The position numbers were made by a program, and so were the translations under genes. The notes under the pieces were generated by a model that did no database searches, was not told where the DNA came from, and worked only from the letters and a program-made list of their open reading frames with translations. 64,000 bases of DNA from contig CM021314.1 of assembly GCA_010645155.1 (NCBI GenBank), forward strand, positions 1,210,102-1,274,101. Direction: 5' to 3'. This DNA comes from Tigriopus japonicus (taxonomy: Eukaryota; Arthropoda; Copepoda; Harpacticoida; Harpacticidae). Positions 26,043 through 39,449 of the stretch are shown one piece after another (the stretch's first letter is position 1; each line of letters starts with the position of its first letter).

Positions 26043-29000
26043 CTAAACTTGAGCCCTGAGGTGAGTGATATGTCGCAAAATGATCAGTCCCGTGGTCATC
26101 ACCCCCAATTGGTTCGTGATTTGGTTGGCAGCATTCAATACTGAAATAAAAAGATGGATTTTTTTTCAACTCTTCCTTTAAAAGGCAAAACATCACAATT
26201 TACCACTATGATGGAAGCCCTGGTCAGCCTCGTATTTTCTTTGGATCCCATTCTCATGGTTCTCGTCATACTCATCCATGAACTCTTGTTTGTTGCGATG
26301 TCTCTTGCGAGTTTTTCGATGTTTCTTGTGTCGATTCTTTTCGAAGTTACTATCTTCAAATTCTTCAAGCAAAATGACGGCCGTGGTATCTTGCTCCACA
26401 TCTTCCAAGATTTCTGGAACAAGAAGGAATCTCACTTTAGGGAACGTCAGTCTTTCGAATCTCGCAACCTTGCAGATTCTTTGTGCCGCTTTCTGGGATC
26501 CTTAAATTTGTGACTTACATCTTTGCATGTTATCTGAAGCATTATAATGCTTCCATTTTTCTCATTGCTTTTTCAGCCTAATAATGCCTCTCTACTGTTA
26601 TCCCTTGTCAAATTGGTATGTAAGCTATCTAGGTCACTTGAAACAAAAGTACAGCTATTTGTTTCTTTTTTTCCGCAAAAGTAACAGTAATACCGTTACA
26701 AAAGAACTAAAATTGCAACGAACCAAAAACTCAAAAAGTTCCGTTTAAATGTGATTTTCAGTCTAAACTGTTTCGCTCTTTTACCATTTCCAACATGAAA
26801 CCGTACTTGTGAAGAAAACGGTGAAATAAAAGATAAACAGACGAACCAAACGAATCTTAGAACTTTCATACAACGAAACAAGACTTTTAGGTGGTTGGGA
26901 AAAATCATTCATACACCTCTCACAATACTTTCACACTCACAAAAACCAAATTTCTGCGTTTTGTACAGACAAGTTCAGTGACAGCTAAGAGAAATATGTG
27001 GCCTTGATCGGGCCATAGAGGTCTCTAGAGAGGCCATTGTTGTCATTTTGTCTGCCTTGCTTGTTGCTGAAACTGGCCAGAAGTTGCGTGAAAAGGCAAA
27101 TATTTCGGAAGAATATCGTGAAATACCTACTTGCCCAAACAAGTGGTTCATCATAGTGCAAATGAAAGTGCACAAGACAGACTTTCAATACCATATCCTA
27201 CAATTGTGTGAATCCATGCTTGTGAATCGAATTATCATTTTCATTGAGCACCTTAGTATAATTTGGGAGAAGCAAAGCTTAGACAGGAGGCCACAAGTCC
27301 CAAAAAAACTTTGTTTTTCAAAAATTTGCTTCTACGAATACATTTGTTTGGGCAAGTTTCAAATAGTCGCTAATGATAAACGGCCTTTGTTGCCCACAAT
27401 GAAATTTCATGACCGGCCTGCTCTGGTATCTCCACTCTGGAACTCTGTGGATCGGGCAAGGCATTATGAATAAAACTACATACTAAAATAACATGATAAA
27501 TTTCTGTTACTTGGTAGAAATACTCAGCGGAACTAAGCCCTCCACAGCCTGAGTTTAAACTCAAGACCAAATATGATAGCTCTCTGTTTACATACAATGA
27601 AATGTGTAAAAGAAATTCAAATTGTAGCTGTGCGACAAAACAAAGCGTTGCTTTTACCTGGTGCGATTTGCCAATTGTTCCGGTAGTCGAAAGTGGTCGT
27701 GCTTTGTGTGGTTGTGTCGGGCCTAGGGATTTCTGCGTGAAGGGAGATAAGTGCCAATTTAGTGGATTTGGAATGAGCTCTGACAAAATTAAACAACTAG
27801 ATTGCGTTTGTCAGAGTTTAAGTAGGGGTGCTAAAGAGTATTATGGAAAGATTTTTTACATATAATGATTCAGATAAAAGCAGGTTAACTTGGACGTAAA
27901 ATCCCTTTTTCCATGTGACAGATTTGAGAGTAGCTTACCATAAAGTTTGATTTCTCCGTCTGTGACGCCTTGAGGATTCCGTGCCGAGCAACTGTATGTA
28001 CCAAAGTCCTCCGCAGTGATGTTTTGAATCCGAATTTTCATCTGAATATTGTAGAATCGGGGCTTGCCGGAGCTTTGAATGAGCCCGTATTTGCCAGGTC
28101 TATACAAGAAAAAGCAAAATGACAAATTGCTTTTCAACGCATAGTTTTTAAGGTGAAACTGACTTCTCCGTGATGACGTCACTTCCGTCTTTGCTCCAAA
28201 AGTTTAACGAAGGAGGATAAGCCGCAGTTAGACATTCCAACACGGCTGCCGACCCAATTTGGGCACCGACTCTTTGGTGACTTATCCACAGAGTGGGAGA
28301 AACTTTCGAAATCAAAACAAGAAGGTTAATATTTGGATGATTTAAGATTAATCAGAAGCGGTGGGAACTTACAATCCACATAAAGACGGACCCGTTTGCT
28401 GACCATGGGTGGAATGCCGTTGTTAGCCAAGCACAGATATTCTCCCGAATCAAATCTGCTCACTTGCCGCAATTCAAGGTCGCTCCCATGATGCACATCA
28501 ACTAAATTTTTGAATAAGGAAATGACATTTAATGGTCTGTCTAGCCCATTCACGTTGAATTTAAGATTCAGGTCGTGGATTGGTTCCCCTAATCAAGATT
28601 GACAGGTTCGTGTCTCCGCGAATTCCACCCCTCGTACTTTGTAGTCTTAGTTACTCACCCTCTTCGCATTCGGAGGTCCTCCGCTCAAAAACGCTGTTGT
28701 CAGACTTGCAGACACGGATTTTGGAACCATCCTCGCGAACCCAGGAAATGGTCGGGGTGGGATTACCTCTGGCGCGACAGTTTAGCAGGACTCTCATCCC
28801 CTCGGTGGCCAAAGTGTCCGAGCTACTGTCTTCATCGATTATGTCCGGGGGAACTGGAAGTCCAGAGAAGACTCGTCATCACTTTAAAAAGACTACCAAG
28901 GTTCATGAAGGGAAATGGGAGTGCGCTTGGCCCTCAGAAAATACATTGAATTGGTCCAAGAACTTCAGAAACAATCTAAAACTTGCTCGCCATGGCTTCC

Positions 29001-32000
29001 AAAGATCTGTGGAACAACCAACCCGAGTTTTGACTGGTATTTCAGTTCTGGCTGTCACTAAATGGAGACCTGCCATCCATCAAATTTCTGATGGGTGCTT
29101 CGTAGCAAAACTACGTTTACGACCACTTTCCAGACACGTTGGTCAATTCGCTGGAACAAAAAAACGCCACATCCAAGTTCAGTTCTTACCCACGACACTT
29201 AAAGTGCCACTGATTGAGATGACGGGACCGGTATTGATCTGACAGATGTATTTCCCAGCATCCGACTCCTGGATGTTTTGCAACTTGAGATTGTAGGTGG
29301 CACGATTATCGAAGGACACACTCATCCGATCGTTTTGGGTCACCACAATCGGGTACACGGCCAAGGTGCCCTTCTCCGAGTGAAGCCAGGCCACTTTGTA
29401 ATTGCCCAGATTCTCAACGGTGCACGAGAACTGAACCTCGTTGCCCACTCTTACAGTATGATTATCGAGGTTGTCTTGGCCAAACTTGGGCGTCAATGGA
29501 GGTCCTGAAATAGATCGATGAAATTCTTTGAAATACCTCAAGCTGCTTTTTTCTTCATTGAAATTAACCACACTAAATCAGCCAATTGTTAAAAAAACGT
29601 TGAATCTAAAATCTCTCCCCCTTCTTATCACGCAAATCTCCCATTTGTCAAACCAAAACAAGAAAAAGGGCGAAATTTTTATGCCTCCTTTGATGAGAAG
29701 CACGGAAATTAACAAGTTCCTTTCACCTCTTTGTCAAGTTCGTGGTGGTGGGGTGGCCATTGTAAAATGTTGCTTTTATTGTTGGCACCAAAATGGCTAA
29801 CGATCATGCTTTATCTTTTCTTTTTGGTCGAGGTCGACGAAGCGACAGACATCCAAATAAACAAACAGACGGAGAGACTCTCGTAACTATTAGCTCTGAG
29901 TCGAACTAAATCAGATCATCCGTTATGGTGGCCACTTTGGCTAAAAGCGTGGATGCAGATCCCTTCTCCGTTTCCGGAGGCTCCATCTCACCTCTTTGAT
30001 TTTGAGAGCCGAATCAAATATGGATGATGTTTACTTGAACTTGTTCATGGCAATACTAATACCGAGGAGTTCAAATGAACGACGGATGAGGAGAGTGCTG
30101 CCCCCAAAGTTGAAGCAAACATATTTTTGAAAGTCAAGTGCAAGTTTTATGGAACCATGTGGAACACTGGTGGATCAAATGAGACATGAAATAGTCATGA
30201 AAATGCACTTGAAATAGGGAAGACAACGGGTTTTCCGGAGTTGAAACGTTAGAAAAGAGATTTCCACCCTCTTTAGAGGAGATGGATCAACCTGGTGGAA
30301 CGGCCACCGCCGCGCCACGCGTTGTCTTATCATGTTCCAAACAATCAAAAGTTGGACGGCAGAAAAAGGGAAAAGTTTCATCATTTGTTTGTAATCCACT
30401 CTTCCAGCTTGTTTCAAGAGCTGATTCCATGATCCAGCAATGGAGCACTAAAAATATATGATCCACTTCATTGCAGCTTGAATAAGTTCCTAAATACAAC
30501 ACTTGCGACCAATTGCTAACCACTCATTTTCCTTTGAAACTGTCGCAAAAGCGAACCAATGCAATCGTTTTCTTCATTCCTAACAATTATAAGGGGCTGG
30601 ATGAGGGGTCTTCAAAGGTTGGAGGGATCTGATTTTTACCAGTGGTCCCATCCGAGCATGGATGCACAGAGGAATGAGAACGAGAAGGAGAGACGAATCC
30701 TGGGATCTTTGAAAACAACTTAATGAGCCCTACTATCGGGCTGCTGTCCTCCTTCTCGTTCTTGCTCGTTTCTAGCTTCTTGTCCCCTTCAGAATCCTTG
30801 ATTGTCCAAAACCAGGTTCCACTTGACTTTGGATCACAAATGCATCCAAAGACATTTCTGAGAGTTATCTTTTGGAAAAGCAACATGAGGTGGAACGAAA
30901 TCAGGTCAAGCTGCGGACAAGAGAGGGGAAACAGTTGGAGATTTAAATTCCTGCCGAGCATTTTAACTGAAATTTAAGATGCACAAGGTCCACTCACTCA
31001 CTCGTTGCCACATGTATTCACAGGGTGTCACTTCTGGCACAAAGACCCTTTCTTAGCGATTGAATCGCAATAAACTCCGAACATGCGAAACCTTGACATG
31101 ACCTCGAGAGCTTAATAAGGGTTTGTGTTTATCACTCAAGAAAATCTCACATACACAACAGTCTTGGAGGAGAATTTCCATTCGAGTTTGATAAATTTGG
31201 GAACATTATTTCCTCATAGGTCCCTTAGAATTGTCATCGAAACGAAACTATTACTCCTGATAAGAAAAACTTGTTCACCACCCAGTAGAGGCCGAAAAGA
31301 GACCTACGTACGTACGTGGCATAGAAACCAAGGATCCACCTTCTCTGTCGTGGTGCTATTCTACATTTCCCCAATCCAACTTGGAGGTCCTCCTCCGGTT
31401 GCCTCTGGCTCCAATTCCTCGTCGTCCCACTTCACTCGCACCCAATTCAAAGAGAATTTTTGCATTTTTCAGCAACCTTTTCATTTCCCCGGCTCAAGCT
31501 CCTTCGTTCCGCCTTGTGCTAGTCGAATAACCATACTTCAGGATATAATCAGGTGTGCCAACCAAGGAACACACCAAGCAACCAACCGGGTCTCCTGGAT
31601 TGGATTGTGATTACAAAACAATGCCCCCACTATTTTGGCGAAGGACAGAGAAAAGTCTCATCCAGCGAAGCGCCTGGAAAAACGGGTGTCCTTTGGTTGT
31701 GCTCATGTCTGCTTAGTAGTTGACAGGATTGTATTCATGAGGGTTGGGTTGTTCCACCATGGAACAACACTAAAGGATGAGTCCCAAAGCTAACTCAAAA
31801 CCATGCATGCCTTGGAAGAGGGGAAGGAGGGGAGTGGCAGGTTAGGAGACCTCTTAAGACCTCGTAGTTTCAGATTAGTGGGCCAATTTATCACCGGGCT
31901 AATTGTTTTGCGGCTCAATTTGCTGTCGACATGAGCACCATGTGGAATGAGAGAAACAAGCAGTACAAGGGCGGACAAAGCCAAGATTGAGTTGTACTTG

Positions 32001-35000
32001 ACTTTAAAGATAGATTTCAGTTCCATATGAGAACAGGAGAAGAGGGAAGTGGGAACAAGGAAGGAGAAGAAGAAAAAAAGAGGGGGGGAAATGTCAAGCG
32101 AAAAAAGGAACATTCCGATTAAACCTGGAGCGGGATATTTGAAGGAAAGTAGCTCAACATGAGATGTCAGTCAAGCGCAAAGGAATTTAGCTGGAGCCTC
32201 TGACTGAAAACTGCGGCCTCGGGAGCAGCAGCAGCAGCCAATCTTCGAATTGTGTCCCCAACCAAAGCCAAGAACGACAGACTCTTCTACTGTACGTACC
32301 TCTTCTTACCTTTGGTGCTCAATTATTCACTGACGGAAAAGACGCAATCGTGTTTGACTTGATTTGTCTTGCATAATACAAATGTCAATCGTTTGAATCC
32401 AATACTAAACCAATCTCATATGTCAATCAAATCATGAAAGTGCTCGATATTTCTTTTTTTGGTTCTCAATATCCTCACGGTTATCATAACTTTAACAGTG
32501 GAGTTATGCTAGAGGGGAAAGTTTAATGCGAAATCTTTCATTGCAGATAAGGGTCTCGAATGCAATGTGTTGGCTAATATTAGCAAAAGGAACACCTCAA
32601 CTCAGTTCAGTTCCTTGAGAGCTGTTTGGAACGCGTTCGATTAGAATTCTTGGACAAATTCCAAGCTGGAACTTTTTTGTTTCCTCTCAAACACCGATCA
32701 TAATTATCGAAATGGCCAAACAATTCTAGAAATGAGAGAAAGAGACAGATAGAGCCACTCGTTTAAGGAGTCGGTCTTTGTCATGATGGCCAACGATTCT
32801 TCGAGTGCGTAGTATTTGGGTCGTTGGTTGGACGAACGGACGGACGAGCGGTCGTCGTCTTTGGCGATATGAGGAATGACTTTGTATCAGAAAATGGCTT
32901 ACGTCCAAATCCCCGGGGCTTAGCGGCCTCCCAAACCAAGATGGTGGTCGTCTGGAGGGCCAAAACCAGAGCTAACCAAAGCAAAGCATCAACGATCCAA
33001 ACATCCATCCATCCATCCATCCATCTATCCATGGTCCCCCCTCTCTTTGTTGCGTACGATGTCCTGAATAGAGATTTTGCACATCAAAATTCCCTTTTAT
33101 CACTTCCGATCTTTCATTACGACCCTGGTCAGACTATCGTGTATAGTACTGAGAGCCAATGTGCTGTTCCACGGTTCCATAGACGGATCAACATATTATC
33201 ACTTTGGACCTCGTCGAGTCTACTTGATGCCTCGGAGAATGGATCGAGTTTGGAACTCTTGTGCCTGCTCCTCAAATAAATCCCGTCTGTCATAAACACC
33301 TTGGATCATTGCTCTTCAACTCAAGTCGACACTGAGGAAAACAGAAAAACCTGTTCCTTCATGGGCCATATTTTCACCATGCATTTAATGGGTTTTAATC
33401 CAATGGTCAATACATAAAAGTGTGAAGTAATTTCAAAGAAACGATCACAGGGATCTTGATGTTCTTAAATCAAGATTTTTGGCTCAGTGAGAAGCCCTTT
33501 TGGGTGAAGAAGGTCCGCTCTCCATTTTTTCGCGTGAACCAGAAGCTGGGGGCATCAAAGCATCCGAGCGAGTTTAGTCAACAAGCCATTGTTATTGGAG
33601 ATGAGAGATCTTCGCCCAGTGAAGCAACAACCCCCTTAACTAGCTAGAGACCCAAAGGGCACGATAACCCTTCCCCAGTTCAGGACTCTACAGTCGATTG
33701 AAAACACAACAAGCTTAGCATGTTCCCTGTGCATTCCCGTTTGCCCTTCTTGTTCCGAGAGCATCGTAAAAAATGTTCACACATCACGGTCGTTATATTG
33801 GAAGGGCGACATTCATGTTCCAATTCAAATCCATTCCAGCAAGGGGGTAGGAGGTATAAAAGTAAAAGTGCAAACCAATGGTTAGGAGCACGAGAGATTG
33901 GGAACACGCGGTGGTGTTCGTTCCTATCACCGGATATGAACCAGGCGTCAGTTCGTTTTTGGCATCATTAGACATTACGTGACAAATTAGAGGACTATCT
34001 AATGATTGAAACATGGACAACATGAGAGGGTTAGATGCATGCAGATCATATCCATAATTGAGACTTTGAGATGAGCCGTGAAGAAGACAGATGGAACGGT
34101 CCACTTTGAATCGCCAATGAGTCTCGGGCAGTAATAAGTAAGAGCTTCTAATGAGATGCAGGACTTGCTTGGCATACCGAGTGTTATATTAATAATACTC
34201 TCATCCATAATTTCCATGACCACTCACTCGTCTTGAGGGAGCGAAATGTGACTCACATCATGGGGTTGTTTCCTAACGTGCTCTGCTTAACGAGAGCATC
34301 TGATCAGATGACATCTCATAGGACGAATATTAAGCTGTTTCTTTGGGTGAATAGCAATATCAAGATGACAAGTGAAAGAGGTACTTCGGACACCATTGGT
34401 CATATTAAAACACTTGTTAGACTCTAGTTCCAACATTTGGACTTCAGAAGACATGTATTTGAACGAACCCCCAAGGAAGATTTATAGTGATGGTGAGCCT
34501 ACTCGGCATGCACAGACACGCCATGTTTAAAATTCAAGAAAAATAAATCCCATGACAAAGTTTCCTCCACACCCATAAAAGCCTGACACCGACACTGAAT
34601 TGGTGTTGCGGTTGGTTGGTTGGTTGGTTGTTGGGCAGTCGTCAGTGGTTCACTTTCCAGGACTCGGATAAAGAAGGGGATCCTTATACTTTTACAAGCA
34701 AGGCCTGGGGAGCAACACCAACACCAGTATCTATGTGGTACACGGAATAATGTGGCTTGTTGCTTGTCAGGCTCTAAAGCCTCTTTTGTCTCTGTTCTGG
34801 TGTCTTGAGATGTTCGCCGCTCAGATTTCAGCGTATATTTTGCATGAAGGAGAGCAAAAGTGTGAACTGCCGCCACAACTCAATTGGAAGAAGAGGCTCT
34901 TGAAAAATGAAAGTACAACCAATTAAGGTGGGCTCAGTTAGGCTCGTTCACGCATTGCTGGCCAAAATCTACCGTATTTCTCATTGTGCTTCTGGAACAT

Positions 35001-36642
35001 GGAACAGAGAGGGAACAACGAGCGATAGAAAGAAAGAGTGAGGCTCATTCCGAATTCAAGGAACGTCCCATTCGTCAAAATTCTTGACGATACGGGTTCA
35101 AAAGGGCGGAAAGGACCGACATTTTGTCCCGCTCGTGAAGGCCATTATTCTGGTCACCCTCACTCATCAAGTCTTTAAGGATCATTAGGCTTGATCACAA
35201 GCAAGTATTGCTGTCCATTTCATTTAGAGATGGGACAGTGACCCTTTCGTTTGAAAGACAATCATAATAATAAATTAATAATCTCATGTGAGCCTAATCC
35301 TATTGTATACATCATTTGGTGCAATCTCTTCTCAAGATGTTCAAATGCAACCTTCCACATTCGTTTTGTGTTGGGGCAATTTGGAAGCGCAAAGCCAGAT
35401 CTATCTTTTGAATTCAAACCAAAGACATAAACACCATGTTTTGAAAAATAAGGCTCCCAAGCTCCTTACGCCGTGGGTGCGAAGAAGGGAGAGAAAAGTT
35501 TTAAAAATTAAAGTTCACCGCCTCCATCTATTCCAAATGAAGTCATGCAAGGTCCTTCTCTGCTTTGCCTTCCCTTCGGAGTTCATTCATGGGACCACTA
35601 TCATGGAGCAGTCTGTATTTGACTGGCCTCGAGGCCATTGAAAGTGGAACCAGTGTCCCATGACTTCTCTCACTCCTCTTGATCTCCCCCTTCTCATGGA
35701 ACGGATTTCTTTTCCGTCTTCAATGCTCGAAAAAAAGGAACTCAACTAGGGTTAGCCAGGGTCGCTTCAAACGGAGATGAAATATTGAAATCATTGGATT
35801 TTCTCCCCTTGAAGTCGCTTCACTTCTGGCGTATGTATTGATTGAATTGGTTTGACTTGATGAAATGAAATTGGATCAGCAAGACCACGAAATTCGAGGA
35901 AAAGGAAATGCGTGCACGCGTGTTGTTTTTAAGCGTGACCACTTTCGGCGAAACGCCTCAACTTGGAAACCAATTGACCACAAGAGATCTGGGCCCAAAG
36001 ATAGCCAAAGCCAAGTTGGAAAATTGCTTGCAGAAAATTCTGACGTTTCTGGGATTTTGTCCAGTCATTGAGCGGCTGCATAACTTTTGCATGATGGCTG
36101 ATTCCCTCGATAGTCGTTACGCCAAACTTAGTTTAACAAGTGCAATGAACCGGTCTGATTCGTTCATTTCTGGAATGGCAACATCAGACCAACGACTTCT
36201 TTACAGACTCATCCCCTCTTTCAAGCTCTCATAAAACAGGTATTTGACATTAAATAGCAACAAACATAAACACTGTGGCTCGCCATTCATTCTTATTCTA
36301 GGATTTGTATCGACCACTTGCGTCAATGATTAGATCTTACGTTGGAACACTTCGTGTTTCAACCGAAAAAAGGACCTTAAAAATGGTGTTCCTACTTTTT
36401 CGTCTACATGAACATGCACTCGTCTACCAAAGAACTTTTTTGATGGTGGAAGAACTTTTGCTCTGATCTGTCATGAGTTTGGAAACGTTTGTATGGGGTT
36501 GATGACGGTTGGAATTTCACTTACCTTTCATATTTTTCGATTGCCTGCCTGCTTCGGCCACATCATGGAGAAGGATCATGAAAACCAGGAGCACTGTGGC
36601 CAAATGTGATGTGGATATTTGAATTCTTGGGCTGAGCTCCAT
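26043..36642 (-). CDS. lachesin/IgLON-like Ig-domain cell-surface protein
   Basis: Minus-strand exons in transcript order: 36642-36525, 29504-29190, 28853-28659, 28588-28373, 28302-28164, 28099-27939, 26500-26204, 26140-26043. Every junction is GT-AG and in phase, giving about 512 residues. Exon 1 carries a signal peptide (core LATVLLVFMILL); an in-frame ATG at 36822 would add 60 basic residues. Exon 2 is Ig1 (FSCTVEN ... DAGKYICQIN). Exons 3-4 are Ig2, opening with VPPDIIDEDSSSD, with NCRARGNPTPTISW and DSGEYLCLANNG. Exons 5-6 are Ig3 (LECLTAAYPPSLNFW ... DFGTYSCSARNPQG). Exon 7 is very rich in Lys/Arg/His. Exon 8 ends with a modestly hydrophobic tail that might serve as a GPI signal. Lachesins are GPI-linked homophilic adhesion proteins of neurons and septate junctions. 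Exons 2-6 are secure; exon 7 has a weak acceptor, and exons 7 and 8 are less certain. Confidence 0.85.
29505..36524 (-). other. 7 kb first intron of the lachesin-like gene
   Basis: This interval separates the signal-peptide exon from the Ig1 exon, with matching phase-1 ends (AAAG/GTAAGT and TTTCAG/GA). It contains microsatellites (CATC at 33001-33031, GGTT at 34611-34634) and several unsupported open frames on both strands. A large first intron is common in neuronal Ig-superfamily genes and may hold enhancers. I see no nested gene. Confidence 0.6.
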
Positions 36643-37888
36643 CTTGTCTGTTGCAATTGGCTGTGGAGACCGATGGAACTGAGGCTGATGATGACTGAGA
36701 CAATCCTTGGACGATCGTTTGGAGCTCTTTTTGTTTGCGGAACGATTGGAACGGTGACTTGATTTTCTAAGGGTTGCAATTGTCTTCAAGGGGAGAAGTT
36801 CACTTGATGTATTTGTCCTCATATTTGCTCAAAGAAGGGATAGAGAGGGAAAAGTACTGAGGAACACTGACAAGCTGCTTGCCGCAGACTAGATGTAATC
36901 GTCTTCAATATGCTTCGCACTTTTGATCCATTCAGTTTACCCTCTTCAACCGAAAACAATGACTGATGTGAGATTCAGTAACTTGGTTCAATTCTGGAAT
37001 AAGGCTTCTTGTACGGTTCCGTTTTCGCTGTTGTCCAATGGGGAGTTGGCCCAACTAGGAGTTGGGGGAAACCAAAACTTTTTTCAAACTCTCTATTTCC
37101 AATGGATCTCTAATTGGGAACACACACAGAAGTACACACAATCTGGTAGGTTCATCCCTCGTCGATCTTCATGGGAACCGAGCAGACCAAGAAAGATGAG
37201 GGAAAGAGAGATCAGATCAAGAGAAGCTGGTCAATCAAGCTTCCGCTTGATTGGCAAGTAAGTCGCGCTGAGGACTACTGTACCGAGTTGCATTGAGATC
37301 TGTTCCACCTCCAATGGATGGATCACTAAAGACTGGAAAAAAGGCATTCACGTGAAACCCAAGATGTAGCTTTTTCAAATCTCATGAAAACTAACATCGT
37401 TGATTACATTAGCATTGCTGTATATTTCAATTAGAAAGCAAACCTGGCAAAGTACCCTGCCTTCTTCTCAATAAATCCTTCTAAACGCAAACCGAAAAAA
37501 GGCTGTATCAAGGGGGAAATCATTATTCCTGATTATTGGCTTGTCATCAATGAGGAGATGTTGACACTTACCAACGTTGTAATGCAATCATGATTTATTG
37601 CTTTTTCAATAATCCGCTCGAAGAAGGAAGCATTCTTTGCGTCGTGTCGAGCGAATTTTCATTGAAAATTAATAAAGGGCCAAACTGAAAGCGAGAAGCT
37701 TCCATCATAGTACACATGCTACAACTTACAATACACACTTTGAATGGGGAAAGCCCATTTGGCCCTTACATTGAAGATGGATCGAGTTCACGCTTCTATC
37801 ATCGAAAACTTGGTCAAGCCCAGGAGACCCTCAAAAATGTTGTAATGAATATTTTCAAAATTAAAAAAAGAAACGAAGACTTACTTAC

Positions 37889-38150
37889 CCTATGAAAAGC
37901 GGAAAGAGCCAATTCAAAAGACTTGATTGCTCTTTTCGTCGTCGAGCTCACTTTCGGGCCTTTTTCCTCGAATGAAGAGCATGGAACGATTGAACGAAAC
38001 AAGGCTCGGAACTTTTCCCGTCTTGTTTGGAAAGAACTACCATTGATTTGCGGAGGAAACTCGCAAACGGCCGATGGACGAGGCATTCGCCGTTCGAGGC
38101 AACTTCTCCGCAGTGACGAGACGCGAACCAACTTCGAGGGAAAGAAGAAT
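37889..38150 (-). other. possible 5' untranslated exon upstream of the lachesin-like gene
   Basis: The minus strand has a strong donor at 37888 (CATAGG/GTAAGTAAG). About 1 kb further along lies a pyrimidine-rich acceptor (CCCTCTCTATCCCTTCTTTGAG) at 36828, just before the ATG at 36822. This pair would make a leader exon and intron for the lachesin-like gene. The upstream end of the exon is not defined, so the boundary given is arbitrary. The rest of 36828-39449 shows no recognisable coding sequence. Confidence 0.25.
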
Positions 38151-39449
38151 CGTGAACGATGATGATTATGTTGGATATTATCCTTATTTTGAACACTTGG
38201 ACACCAAAACTTCAATACGAATCCTAAGGCGGCTTTAATTGATGTGTGATGGGCTTGGGCATTCGTTTTGACAATGACATGAAGAGACAAGGAAATGGTA
38301 AGTCTTTCTAGACGGCCTTTTTTGCGGTCAAGACGGAAAAAACTTGAAGATATTTGACACTTGAACTCGCACGCAAGGATCAGACGAAAATCGGCTTTTT
38401 GTCAGTTTTAATCCCTTTAGTCTTACTTCCTGCAGTGAATTTGGAGCGAACCTGGAGCCAATATTTCTAAAAGTCTACCTCTTTGTTGATGAATTAATAT
38501 ACACTATTTTATATTGAAGGAAAGAGCATATGACACTTTCATCAACACAAAAAAAGTAAACGGTTCTTACATTCTTCTTTGTTATGTTAATCAGACTCCG
38601 AATTAGCTAACATTCAGGCTCAGAAATTCATATCTTCATATGCAAGTTCATCAATTGATGTTTACAAAACTATTGCTTATCAATGCATTTTCAATCTATC
38701 CTAAAAACACTACCTTCAAGCGAGAATGGACCTACTATCCCTAAAAATACAAATACAAAATACAATAAGTTTAAACCACAAAGAAAAAATTGTCGACAAG
38801 ATCTAGCATCCAACATAAACATGCATCAGCATATCTAGAAAACTGGCAAGAAGACCTTAAATTACTCAAAATGAAATGAAAAGGAAGTTGGTGTAGTAAT
38901 GCATAAAATGACATATCTCCAAAAGGTCTTGGACTTATTATAACTATTGTAAAATTATTCTTGACCCCCCTTTCGTTCAAGGACATTAACAAGAAGTTAA
39001 TTCACTCATTAGCAGACCACTGATCGAAATGTATTCATAACAAACACACTTTCAGTCTTGGTTCAAGACCCCCTGATCAGATTTAACTAGTAGCCATGTC
39101 TACTTTTCATTGACATTGTCTTTCATCCTTCACCAAGAGTTACAGTTTTCTTTCACCACTTTCCTAAGATTAAAATATCATATAAAATCTGAATATTAAA
39201 AAGAGATGTATGTTCCGAACTTGGAGAGGGCTGGGCAAGGAAAAGGTCGTTTAATTATTGAATTAAACTTCTCGCGTATCACATTTGTTTATTGACAAGA
39301 TCAAACACGGATTCTCGGTTCAAAGCAATCATTCTCCCCTGTGTTTTGGGTGCTAAAGGAAAGGTGTGGTGAATTATGAATTCCTCATACACTTTATTGA
39401 GTCAGTCAGATTCTGTCTCTACATCAGAGAAGAATAAGAATCAAATAAA

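Noticed and set aside
28496..28556. possible 52-base intron inside Ig2 exon 4 of the lachesin-like gene
   Set aside because: GTGAAT...TTTAG could be read as an intron, but removing 52 bases breaks the frame, while the unspliced frame stays open and reads through to DSGEYLCLANNG.
28580..29242. 220-codon plus-strand open frame
   Set aside because: It is antisense to the Ig2 exons and introns of the lachesin-like gene, whose Ig motifs and in-phase splice sites explain the sequence.
32781..33032. minus-strand frame starting MDRWMDGWMDVW
   Set aside because: The start is a translation of the (CATC)n microsatellite, with no further support.
37814..38290. 158-codon minus-strand open frame
   Set aside because: No known domain. 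It contains a strong donor at 37888, and a non-coding leader exon of the lachesin-like gene is a more economical reading.
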